64,000 nucleotides of DNA, from assembly GCA_021234155.1 (NCBI GenBank), contig JAJEKV010000002.1, forward strand, positions 16,469,428-16,533,427, written 5' to 3'. A program made the translations under genes and the position numbers. This stretch comes from Isoetes taiwanensis. Its lineage: Eukaryota > Streptophyta > Lycopodiopsida > Isoetales > Isoetaceae. The notes under the pieces were generated by a model. The model saw only the letters and a program-made list of their open reading frames with translations. It was not told the DNA's origin and did not search any database. Positions 44,613-55,165 of this stretch are shown here, one piece after another. The stretch's first letter is position 1, and each line of letters opens with the position of its first letter.

Positions 44613-45362
44613 TTAGAAGGAAGGAAGGAAGGAAGGAAGGTATTTTTATCGTCCACGGAGACCAATCAGTCTATGGACCCAATACAAAAGTGCAGCAAGC
44701 GGATTACTACCCGGATTAAAAAACCCCCGCCCCGAAGGGTTTTCGAGGGAAAAACCGTGGCGGCAATCAGCCTGTTGACAAACTGTTCCAATATACAAAA
44801 TGCAAAAACACACAAATATATACACTCATGCACCGTCGTTCCTGATCAGCGGGCAGCCAGGCGGGGGCAAAGGTGAGCTCGCAGATCCAGTACCTCCTGA
44901 ATGTATGACCACAGAGCACGTACTGACGGCGTGTTCATCAGCAAATGTAGGGGCAAGTCCGGCCGTACTAAGGGAGCGTATCTGACCCGGATCTGACTGA
45001 ATGCTGGGCAACTCTGGAAAGTGTGAGACTCATCCTCAATGGCACCCGTTTGACAGCACTGACAGAGCCTGTCCGGCGGGGCTCCCCAATCCACCTGCCC
45101 GTCTCGATGCGAAGATGGTGGGCACCTGTGCGAATGGAGGCAATGAGTCTGCGCTTTTTCAGGGGCAGCTGGGAACGCAGGTAGAGCTGCGGGCCCCGGG
45201 CTAGCATGGGGTTGATGTGCTCCTTGTAATGGGCCGTTTTGACCTGTTCTAGAGCGTCGAGGTCCCAAAGCTTGCCAAGGAAGCAAGCGTCCAGGTACTC
45301 CCGCAGGCTGTCATGATCGGCCTCTGTGTCCACCTGCACGCACCTGTGCTCCTGCACGTTCC
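44613..45362 (-). mobile_element. 5'-truncated LINE, (TTCC)n-tailed, minus strand
   Basis: Minus-strand copy of the 16.9-kb family, longer at the 5' side: DSLREYLDACFLGKLWDLDA, LEQVKTAHYKEHINPML, KKRRLIASIRTGAHHLRIET. A one-base frame change near 45075 leads to DRLCQCCQTGAIEDESHTFQ (zinc-binding motif) and a stop at ~44846. The 3' UTR hairpin pairs GATTGCCGCC with GGGTAGTAATC (44775-44708). The tail is (GGAAG/GGAA)n on the plus strand at 44613-44640. Confidence 0.85.
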
Positions 45363-45364
45363 AT

Positions 45365-48300
45365 CTGGCGAATCACTGGCAACCCATATATTTTACATAT
45401 TAGTACATTCACATTCTGGTGCCCCTTTGAGGATTGCAAAGTATTGCATTGGAAGATCTTATAGTAGTATTCTTCAGCACCCAACAAATGACATGAATAC
45501 ATGGTAATGATGAAGTTCAAACCAATTTGTACAAACCCAAATAAAGGCCTGAGAATGATGACCTCATCAATTCCCCGAGTTCTACATGAATTATGCAGAT
45601 TTGTCCTAATACAAAGGGATACATAGCTCTTGGGCTTTTATGCATAGTGTCCATCAATAACATCTTTGCAACAGGCTATCCAACGTACTTGCATCCAATA
45701 TTTTGGATTCTTCAACTACATAGGCATACTATACTTGAATATGTAAAATACTGGGCCGTATCTCAATAAAAGTGCGTGCAAGCCAAATGGACCATCCAGA
45801 AGAGCAAGCCAAATGAACTATCCAGAAGATATTAATAGAGTAGAAAACAATCGAATGAATATGCAGTTCAATTACTAATGGTTAGTTCAAATCACAGCTT
45901 CAAAATAGCTTGCATTCTTCAGGCATAAGAATGTTAGCCTGTCTCAAAATAGCTTTTCTTCTTGATAATGGCTTACCATTTCACACTCCATAATGGACCC
46001 AATACTAATCTGCTCTAATTAAGAGAATATTCTTATTACACCTAAATATAGCAGAGTGCAACTACAATAGAGAGAAAACAATATGAATACCTACTATATG
46101 CTTCTATAGGTTCTGTGTCTCCATGCAAAGAGAAGGCAACAACGAAAGGTATCAAAATTAATGTACTCAGTCCTGCGGTTCAATTAAATAACAATATGGC
46201 TATTCGTTTAGAAAGGAAGAAACTACTGGATGTGCTCATAACTATATACGTGACATTCGATGGCCATGACGTGTTCTTTAAAATCATCAAGCACTACCTC
46301 ACAATGTGTGTTGACAACATGTTTGTAACATCTTGGACTGTATCCTCTGAGTCTGCATAGCAAAGCTAGTTTATATACATAGAAATAACTTTGATTTCTT
46401 AGTCTACCGCATCTATACCAATATCCTTGCAATTTACCTTCTCACTTCCATCACGAATAATAAGGTCTCAATTTGGATGCTTGTTGCATGGAGCTCTGCA
46501 TTCTGGGCTATCCTTCAGCACAAAAGATTGCGCTGCATGCACACCAACAAAACTATTATCAGTCCATCATGCCCATGCATCTCAACTAAATTTATGCAGT
46601 TAACTACTTCCGAGAATAATCACAACCAAATCAACATAATTGCATGTAACTGAAAATTAGAATCAAGTTTAAACATTTGGGCTACAAATCAGAAGCAACA
46701 TCACCCACCTTAAGCTTTATTGACTTGCGGTTTGCAATTTCTAAAGAACGCAACACACTTATAAACTTAAGAACCTCAAGAACTTAATTTTTGAGGAAGC
46801 AAGCAAAAGGAAAACGTACCAGGGCAATAAGGTTATGTCTTCAAAAGTTTCTACAAGATCAATATTCAAAAGGGAGCGCAACTATAGATGGTTTTATTCA
46901 TAACTTAACTTCTTCCAGCCGCGCTTATTGTTGTACTTGTTTACAACATGACCATTACACAAAAACCCCAAATGAATCCTGCATGCAAATATCTAAATAG
47001 AATATTATTCTAAGAGAATCTTGGCACTGACCTTGTATGCTCAAGCTCTTCTGCAGGCTCACAAATAGACTAAGAAGCCAATAATATCCAGAGCGGAGAT
47101 ACCAATAAAAGCATAGAAGCAGCAAAAATGGAAGAATAGAGCTACCGCAACGAATTAGAAAACTGAACACAAAATGACGGCAAAAAAAACATCCACATCC
47201 TGGGCTTCAACAGTGGCTGCATGAGCTCATCATCTAGGGGGGCTAATATAATAATTACCTCTATTGTTAAGAGATTGTGTTGTTCTACTACATCTGGAAA
47301 ATGCAAAGAACAAATAATTGCCTACTCATCCTTCAAATAGCATCACAAATTTGCAAAGACATGCAGTCATAAATACCTCCATGACTGAGGATATTGTCTC
47401 TCCAATTCCTCCTTTGGAGTTTGGATCACATGCAAAACATGTAGGATCTGAAACGTTAAGGAAGTTAGAGATTTACCATGTTTCTCACTACCATTGGCGG
47501 ATACAGGTGTCCATGCAAATACCTAAAGCTCCTGAATAAACCTTGCTGCTGAGACTCCACGGCAAAATAAGCTCAAATTTATGATAGTGAACTGCATATC
47601 TATCTTGTTAATTTGGGAAAAAGGGCTTCCAACATGACTTCATTGACATGGGAAGCTGTAGTAATAGACTTGCAAGCACATCAGACGACATCGACAGTCA
47701 AAAGTTGCAGCTCTTCAATGTGGACTAATAGATAAAAGATGTGTAAACTCGAACTGGCAGTTTACCATGTCAATTCAGTAATTGGACGATTCAAAACAAT
47801 TCCATAACTTATGCAAAAGGAACTTACACATCGTATATTGTAGCAGTGGCAAAAACAATTTCAAAGCTTATGCAAAAGGAACTTACACACCTTATATTGT
47901 GGCAGTGCAGTTGGAAAAAAACTCCAAATATCAACTGGGTCCTGCTTTAACATTGTCTAGTACTTATAACCTGCCATAGACGAAGAAAATTGAATGACTT
48001 GAAACAGTGGCAAGAGTAGACAGGTTGAAGAAGCATGCTACAGATAGTGAACTATGTCTAGATTAATCTGAAAATATAAAGAGAGCAATAACATGCATAT
48101 GCTCTAAGATTCACCTCAGAGAGCTTTCTGAGAATTTTGTTGGCCCATTTATTGACAAATATATTGCTCGCAATATAAGCAGCTACCTCAGCCACAGGCT
48201 CTGAGTCATAGTTTTGCATCATGGTCTACAAAAAATTGAAAAGGATCTCCAAGTCCTGTAGCAATCAAGTCCATATCATATATTATATGTGCCTGCATCT

Positions 48301-50155
48301 TAAACATATTGTTTGAAGAGACGTAATTTTAGTTCTGGGAAAATACATAACGGAACCAAAGCTTATCAGCAACGAAAAAGAGGGAATCCAGTTGCAATAG
48401 ACTAAATAAAGAATAAAAATGCATCAAAACTTAGCATTTTTGTGCCAAAGAGAGAACCATTTGGAGCTCCATTTTTTCCTCCATCATGCATGACAAAAGA
48501 ACTTCCAAACAGCATATAGAAACAAAAAAGGGGATTTAACAATAAGCTCCATGATTACCTGGATTGTTCTGATTCTTATAAGCATCTCAGACGACATTGA
48601 CGATCAAAAATCTAGATCCAGGACCTTAGTTCTAAAAAAGAATCTAATATCTGATGTCGGCAATTCTATCTTGGGCAAGAAGTTCTTGCAGACTGCTAGT
48701 TACTTCAACCATAATCTCCGCGAAAATGAAGATGGATCACCGCGAAGATGAAGATTCATTATCCTTGGAAATACTCAGATTTGCCAGGATTTGGCCGCCC
48801 TAATTAGCTATGGCATACGGTCTCTCTGTTGAGATGCAATCGGATATCTCTATTTACCACGATAATATGCAAACCCTTATTTCCAACCTAAACTCGCAGA
48901 AAAAGGCCTCTTCAAATCAGGAACGAAAAAATGTTAATTTTTAGACAATGGAAATTGTTTTCCAGCATAAAAAATACCCACAACCTTAGAAAAATAGGCC
49001 TGAAAAAAAAATTCAAAAAGTTTCCTACTTGCCGGAAGAACCGAATTTAAACAATAGGATACTAAAAGAATGTCGTGTCTTATTGAGCTATGTTTGAAAT
49101 TTATAGATGATACTTTGTTGGATGAAGAGGAATGGTCGATGATTTTTCAGTTTGATGACTGAAAGGACCCCATCTAGAGTACCCTTAAGAAATTATATGT
49201 GGCTTTTGAAATCATCAAAGAACAACAAATAGCGGCAGCTTTCTACATGGAGGTTAAAGACGACGGAATGGTCAGAACTTGCTTGGATAAATTCAGGAAG
49301 TTAACAAGGACAGGGATTGGGTGTGGAATATGTTAGAATACATACAAGAAATGGATAGGACCTTATACAAGCTCATATCAGTCAAGCAAGACGACACAGA
49401 AGAGGATTATTGCAGCTTAAAGAATAACATTTTTTGGAATATGATGGAAGAACCGTTAAGCAAAGCAAAGGGTCTTCTGCTGACTTTGGATGGAATCAAG
49501 TGGGATTGATCAGGCGGTGGAAAGAAGCGGAGGATTGTGACATTGAGAGGCATAGGAAAAATTTCAAGAATGGCCTTTAGAAGACTGCTCTGGGCATTGT
49601 AGAGGATGTCACAACATGAAGTCTTTCAAGTTGGATCACATTTTCATAGTGCATGCATTACTATTGCAACTATATACCATCATATAAAAATGAATAATAT
49701 GTCAATGTCCCCTACTCTGATGCATTATACTCTGGACCTCTGACAACAAATTATATCTAACACGAATATATTAGTTAATGAATAGCCTTCTTCCAGATCC
49801 AGGGAATGTAGACTATTTTATTACATATCGACAACCTCAATAAGTGAATACCTAAATTGGGAGATGGACCAGTAACTAGACCTAATCTTCGTCGATACAC
49901 ACAAGCTTTAATAATCTCTAGCATGGCATCAGTAAATCAAGCATATCACACCCCACAACATGGTAACGACTTCCACTAGAGACACTTATATGACTTGATC
50001 CATGGGTCCTATAATGGAATGCACTGTGTGTAGAATCTATTTCATCATCTTCTTTGACATGTCTCTAGCTCATTGTATTGAGGTTTATTTAACTATAGAA
50101 TGCTTTTTAAATAAAAGACTATGTATTTAATTAAAATATAGCTCATTATGCAAAA
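45365..50155. other. Long AT-rich interval with exon-like scraps
   Basis: No confident gene. Minus-strand segments look like isolated exons bounded by splice-like sites: ~48240-48120 (YDSEPVAEVAAYIASNIFV, NKWANKILRKLSE), ~46520-46430 (VLKDSPECRAPCNKHPN, DLIIRDGSE), ~46350-46250 (DSEDTVQDVTNMLSTHIV). They could be a decayed or very long-intron gene that I cannot name. The plus frame 49321-49509 is unidentified. Confidence 0.35.
47793..47912. repeat. Direct tandem duplication, 59-bp period
   Basis: ACTTATGCAAAAGGAACTTA and TATATTGTRGCAGTG occur twice in succession. Confidence 0.85.
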
Positions 50156-50159
50156 CTAC

Positions 50160-51740
50160 AGCGGCAGCTCTCTCTTTGTGGCGGCCTGCTACTTTTTCGC
50201 ATGCCGAGAGCAACTTTGTTAGCAGTATCGGGTCCGTCAAGATTCCCTCTTTCTTCTACATTGTTTGAACATTGATCAGTTGGAGAGTTGTCTTGCTAAA
50301 AATGGGGGCGACGAAGCTCACCTCCTGCACCAGATTGCTAGGTAGCTAATAGATATCAATGATGTGGACTTCCTGGCTTACACTTCCACGGACATGCAGC
50401 ACCACCTCGATGCCCTAGACATATTCTGCCAGGCGACGAACATGCGCGTCAACTTGGCCAAGACTAAGTTGGTCCTTATATCATCCTCGCGCCAGCCAAG
50501 GGCTCCCTCCTTCAGCTAGCAGGGATAAAATGTGGAAGTGGTACCCGCCTACAAACAAATATTTAGGAGTAGAATTCCCCCTCTGCTATGCACTAGGATG
50601 CTTCCATCCATCTATGAGAGACATCGGGCTGGAAGGCACTTTACGCGATGTAGAACAACTGTTATAGAGCAGAACTATATGATTGCCATCAATCGCAGCT
50701 ATTCAGAGTATTGGTAGAACCTGTCTTTTTGTATGAGGTCGAGGTCTGGGGCCCCATGGTCTCCCTCGCTACTTAAACCTTCTTAACTTAAGCACTGGGG
50801 GTAAAGTCCATGATCTCATACCAAATCATGTTACAGGAGACAGGATTCTTGCCCCTCTAGAGGACGACCCTTGATCGCCACATTGTCTACTTTCAGAAGA
50901 TGGTCAATATGGATGATGCTCATCTCCTTAGCCTGGCTTATACCGTTGTAATGGAGTTACAGTGCCTCAAGGTATGTTGGAAGGAAAAGTGAGCTCGGTG
51001 GCTCGCCAGATGGAACGCGCAAGAGCGCAGATGCATACAAGTGCAAATAAAGTCAGATCGCCATAACTTGAGGCAATACCTAGATGCTTGCTTCCTCAGC
51101 AAGCTCTGGGATGTCGATGCTCTTGAATATGTCAAGACAGCACATTACAAGCACCGAACGAGATCTGCAACCCATCTGCATATGAAAAAGTAGACTCACT
51201 GCCTTCATTTGCACGGGTGCCCACCATCTTCGAATTGAAACAGACAGATGGATTGGAGAGCCATACCAGAACAAGCTTTGTTGGTGTTGCCAGATGAGAG
51301 CAGTCGAGGATGAATGCCATACACTCTTGAGCTACCCAGCGTGTGCTATGCTGAGTTGATCAAGCCCGACTATCCGCTACATGTGATATTAGAATGGCTT
51401 CAGTCTGGATGCTAGGATCATTCCTTCAAGAGGTCATGACTGTGCGGGATCAGCTTTGTCCTCGGACACTTGCCTGACTTATATATATTCCATGATGTGT
51501 ATATTTGTACAGTTTGATAGCAACTCTTATTGTTGTTACGGTTTTTTCCGCAAAAAACTTTTCGGGAAGGGGGGGGGGTAAAACCGGGTAGTAATAAGTT
51601 TATTGCGCTCTTTTATTTGGGTCCCATAGACCGATTCGTCTCCACGGACGATAAAAAACTATTCCATTCGATGCTATTCTATTCTATTCTATTCTATTCT
51701 ATTCTATTCTATTCTATTCTATTCTATTCTATTCTATTCC
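50160..51740 (+). mobile_element. Decayed LINE with RT remnant and (TTCTA)n tail
   Basis: The longest copy of the microsatellite-tailed LINE family. Near 50365-50470 the RT palm end is readable: DFLAYTSTDMQHHLDALDIF and MRVNLAKTKLV, with the catalytic YADD degraded to a frame-broken INDVDF. The zf-RVT region (about 51180-51350) follows with stops. The hairpin pairs CTTATTGTTGTTACGG with GGGTAGTAATAAG (51516-51603). The tail is about 13 TTCTA units at 51672-51737. Confidence 0.8.
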
Positions 51741-51744
51741 TATT

Positions 51745-52105
51745 TCAAATAGACAATACATAAATCTACAACTCCTCAAATTATTTATGAACCCGATCCT
51801 CTAGTGTTGCCAGATTTTACGGCATGCTAAAATGATTACAAACGCTTTTAGGAGCACTCGATAAATATCATTTGACTTCATATGCCGCTCAAACACCATA
51901 GCCAAACGATTATTCTTCCCAACAACCAGCAATTATCCTCGACGTGTCTCAATTGTACTAGATAGGAGCAAACATTCATTTATCAGCTTTTTTTCTTCTT
52001 CTCCTAGTACTAGGATGCAAATCATTAAAAAAGATTGGGATCCATAACCTGCGCCCAACACAACACTTAGAATAAGAGCAGAAGAAGCAGGATGGAATGA
52101 ATGGA
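51745..52105. other. Unassigned interval
   Basis: No gene supported. Confidence 0.35.
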
Positions 52106-52109
52106 TTTA

Positions 52110-52384
52110 AAAAAAAAAGGGAACTGTTATATTATTCGTCACAGGTGACAAAAGAATTTCACACGTGATATAATTTATTGAACTTTGTCACGCACTATAA
52201 AATGTAATATAATTTGTCATGAGTGGTAAAGTTTAGTTTATTGTCACGGTTTTTAAATTTCATATTTTGTCACAAGTTGCAAAAAATATTTGTCATTGTC
52301 ATGAGTGGCAAACATTAAAAGACGTGACAAACTTTTTTGCATGACAAATGTGTCTGTGACAAAAGACCCCTACGCCTTGTAGTG
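52110..52384 (-). mobile_element. CACTA (En/Spm) transposon terminus
   Basis: Read on the minus strand from 52384 the sequence begins CACTACAAGGCG and then has many TTTGTCAC, GTGACAAA and TCATGACAAA subterminal motifs, the hallmark of a CACTA end with transposase-binding repeats. I cannot find the opposite terminus in the window, so it is a solo or deleted end. Confidence 0.7.
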
Positions 52385-52614
52385 CGCCAAAGTTATGAGC
52401 ATTTCCTCATCAGCATGAAATATTTAAAGCTATCATCAATTGCGATGAGCACGGAATATCGATCCTAGCACTGAATGGAAAGTGCTTTTTAGTTAAAGGC
52501 AAGAAACACATTTCGGTAATGCAGTGCATATCAGTAAGAAGCCCCCAATACTGACTGCAAGAATATGAAAGTATAGCATATAGATACAAACATATGCACA
52601 AACAAAAGAAGATC

Positions 52615-53290
52615 ACCATAACTTGAGGCAATACATTGATGCTTGCTTCCTGAACAAGCTTTGTGATGCAAGTGCCCTGGAACAGGTCAAGACAACATCT
52701 ACCAATGCCAGGTCAATCCCATGCTTGAATGGGATCCACAATGCTACCTGCATACACATCTACCCATAAAGAAGCACAGGCGCATCACTTCAATTCGTAT
52801 AGGTGCGCATCGCCTCAGAATTGAGATAGATGGATGGAATGGAGAGGCGCATGAGGACAAGATTTGTTAGTATTGCCAACTGCGAGGGGTTGAGGATGAG
52901 TCCCACACTCGTCAAAAGTGCCCGGCATTCGACCATATCCGAGCATGCTATGACGAGTTGATCTCGCCTAACTAGCCGCTGCATGTGATGTTGAGCACAG
53001 ATTCAATGCGGTTACTGGGATCATATCTTCAGGAGGTAATGGATATGCACACTCATCTATGTCCTCGGATAGTATCTTGACATGTATCATAATGTATCAT
53101 GATGTATCCTTATACAGTCCACCCGTATTCTTATTACTGCTAAGGTTTTTCCCTCAAGAACACTTTGGGGTGGGGGTCTTTTGATCCTGATAGTAATATA
53201 TTTGTTGTGCTCTTTTCATTGGGCCTAATAGGCCTATTATTTTGTGTAAACGATAAAAATCCATTCAATTCAATTTAATTCAATTCATCA
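52615..53290 (+). mobile_element. Decayed LINE 3' end with (ATTCA)n tail
   Basis: Same family: AGGCAATACATTGATGCTTG, AAGAAGCACAGGCGCATCAC, a zf-RVT region with stops (52860-52930), the hairpin ATTACT/AGTAAT (53133-53205), CGATAAAAATCC and an (ATTCA)n tail at 53262-53288. PPR debris follows directly. Confidence 0.75.
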
Positions 53291-53390
53291 AGCAGGGATG
53301 ATGTACATATGACCAAGTTGTAAATCATGATCAACATATCTACTACCAGGTTGTAAATTATGGTTTCTTATCTGACATTATTATTATTGT

Positions 53391-53640
53391 TGGAAGGTCT
53401 ATAAAGGTGAGAGCATCAAAGTTGCATGTGATGTGTTTGATATTTTGCCAAAACAAGATTCCATAATATATAATTCACTGGTTACTGGATACACAAATAA
53501 AAAATTGTGCCTTAGAATGCCTTAAGACTATGCAGTTTGAGAGTATGCATTACTCTTACTTCCAGCGTAGTGATTTAATTATATGTAGCAATTTAGGTGC
53601 AATAGCACAAGGCAAGCACATTCACAAGCACTCAACATAA
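53391..53640 (+). pseudogene. PPR fragment, left inverted copy
   Basis: Reads GESIKVACDVFDILPKQD and SIIYNSLVTGYT, stops, then NLGAIAQGKHIHKHST. These are PLS-type PPR signatures (A..VFD.MP.KD...N.L..GY; G..IH.H). It is homologous to 60400-60050 on the opposite strand. Confidence 0.65.
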
Positions 53641-53743
53641 AGGTATTCATGTTTTGACACCTTGCTCAAGAGCTCGTATTAAGATACGTTATGGCCATGG
53701 TATTGGAGCAATCTGTACTGGCTTGACACCTTATTCTATTATA

Positions 53744-54418
53744 GGAAATTTACCAAAATAACCTTAATTGTTCACTTAATTCCCAAAAAGCCCTTTGTAT
53801 TTTTTAAATTCCCAAAATACCCTTAATTCTTAAGTATTTTCCCAAATAGCTCTTTGTATTATAAACATCATAAAAAATACAATAGATAGTCATTGTTTAC
53901 ACAGGAAAGTGTTGTTTACAAATCACAAGAATTTGAAATCAATTCAGGTTACTTGTTGAGCTCATTTTGCTATTCATATGTTGGAGCTATTTATCCATCA
54001 GATATTGAACTTCTTGAAAATAATGAAATGCTACCTTCTACAACACGTCGTCCACCTGGCAGGCCTAAAAGGAAACAAGATAGGAATAGAGAAAAGCGTG
54101 TATACAAGTGCACATGTTGTGTTGATGGTGGCCATAATGAACGCAGTTGCAGAAATCCTATTTGATATTTCCATTGCATATTTTGTCTTAATGTGATGTT
54201 CCAAAATTTATTTTCCAGATTGTTGTGATCTGTAAGAAACACTTTCCGGTGTAAAGAATGATCATCTATTGTGAAAACATGATTTTTGGTAATTTATAAA
54301 ATACAAGGGTTATTTGGGAAAACACTTAAGAATTAATAAGGGCATTTTGGGAATTTAAAAAATACAAAGGGCTTTTTGGGAATTAAGTCAAGAATTAAGG
54401 TTGTTTTGGTAAATTTCC
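53744..54418 (+). mobile_element. Short MULE with ~130-bp inverted repeats
   Basis: 675 bp. Left end GGAAATTTACCAAAATAACC; right end, complemented, GGAAATTTACCAAAACAACC. Near identity continues for ~130 bp through AATTCCCAAAAAGCCCTTTG and CTTAAGTATTTTCCC. Long GGAAA...-type repeats are typical of Mutator-like elements. Inside is only one transposase exon. A target duplication is not visible, so insertion is old or the ends were trimmed. Confidence 0.85.
53905..54165 (+). pseudogene. MULE transposase C-terminal exon
   Basis: Preceded by a splice-acceptor-like TTTACACAG. Encodes YPSDIELLENNEMLP, then an AT-hook-like RRPPGRPKRK and zinc knuckle CTCCVDGGHNERSC ending in RNPI and a stop. This is the classic MuDR-type transposase tail. 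The catalytic and SWIM domains are missing. The same type of tail (RRSPRRPRTK plus CSRCKGRDHNSRTC) ends the transposase-like gene at 30.9 kb. Confidence 0.75.
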
Positions 54419-54630
54419 CTTCTCCACCATAATACGATAGCTGCAGCGTGAGAGTGCATATTAGATGTCATGTCATATTTATATAATCACAAAAGCATGC
54501 ACATGAGAAGTCCAAGGAGCACAAGGACAAAATAAATTTGTCATCTAGGCAGAAGAAAACTTGTAAGTGTTGAATTTCATTGAAGATGTGATACGAGGGG
54601 TCATGTAATGAAACCAAAACATGTTAGGGT

Positions 54631-54719
54631 AATGTTCGCTGGCTGGCCATTACGCAGAGTAAGGCCCTGGCCCGGCTCGCCAGGGCCTTACCCCGCGTAA
54701 TGGCCAGCCAGCGAACATT
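54631..54719. repeat. Near-perfect 41-bp foldback hairpin upstream of FIE
   Basis: Arms 54631-54671 and 54679-54719 pair with two mismatches around a 7-base loop (CCGGCTC). The arm begins AATGTTCGCTGGCTGGCC. It lies ~450 bp upstream of the FIE start codon. Either a foldback MITE or a small-RNA precursor. Confidence 0.9.
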
Positions 54720-55165
54720 TCCCCTCGAAATGTTAGGGCAGTCCACATTTCGCACGTGCCGCCCCCTTTTGTTCAATCCGGTGAGCACTAGCAGCCTGCC
54801 AGGTGGCACTAGTAGCCTGCCGGGTGGGACAAAAAAGTTATAGGATGTAATAAGAGTGATAATATGGAGAAAGGTGGCCTGCCCTAACATCTCGAGAAGG
54901 TAGACTGATGCTCTATGGTCTAATGTCGAAGACAAAATAGTCCACCTAATCAACCTATGAACCTAGTAATCAATATCCACCAATCAAATTCAAGTGAGCA
55001 CAATACTAGACTACCCATTGCATTATTACATACGGAAAACGGAGCGAGACAAGGGTGGAGGAAGCAGAGAGGCACTACATATTTGGCACGGTCCATACTT
55101 ACCAGTCTAAACCGACCGCTGCCAAGTGCAGTTCTTAGTCAATTTGAGGAGGTGGAGGTGCAGTA
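54720..55165 (+). promoter_or_regulatory. FIE upstream region
   Basis: Promoter plus 5' UTR of FIE by position. A CCAAT-type ACCAATCAAAT lies at ~54979. A 27-bp direct duplication (ACTAGCAGCCTGCCAGGTGG versus ACTAGTAGCCTGCCGGGTGG) is at 54788-54830. No TATA box stands out. Confidence 0.4.
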
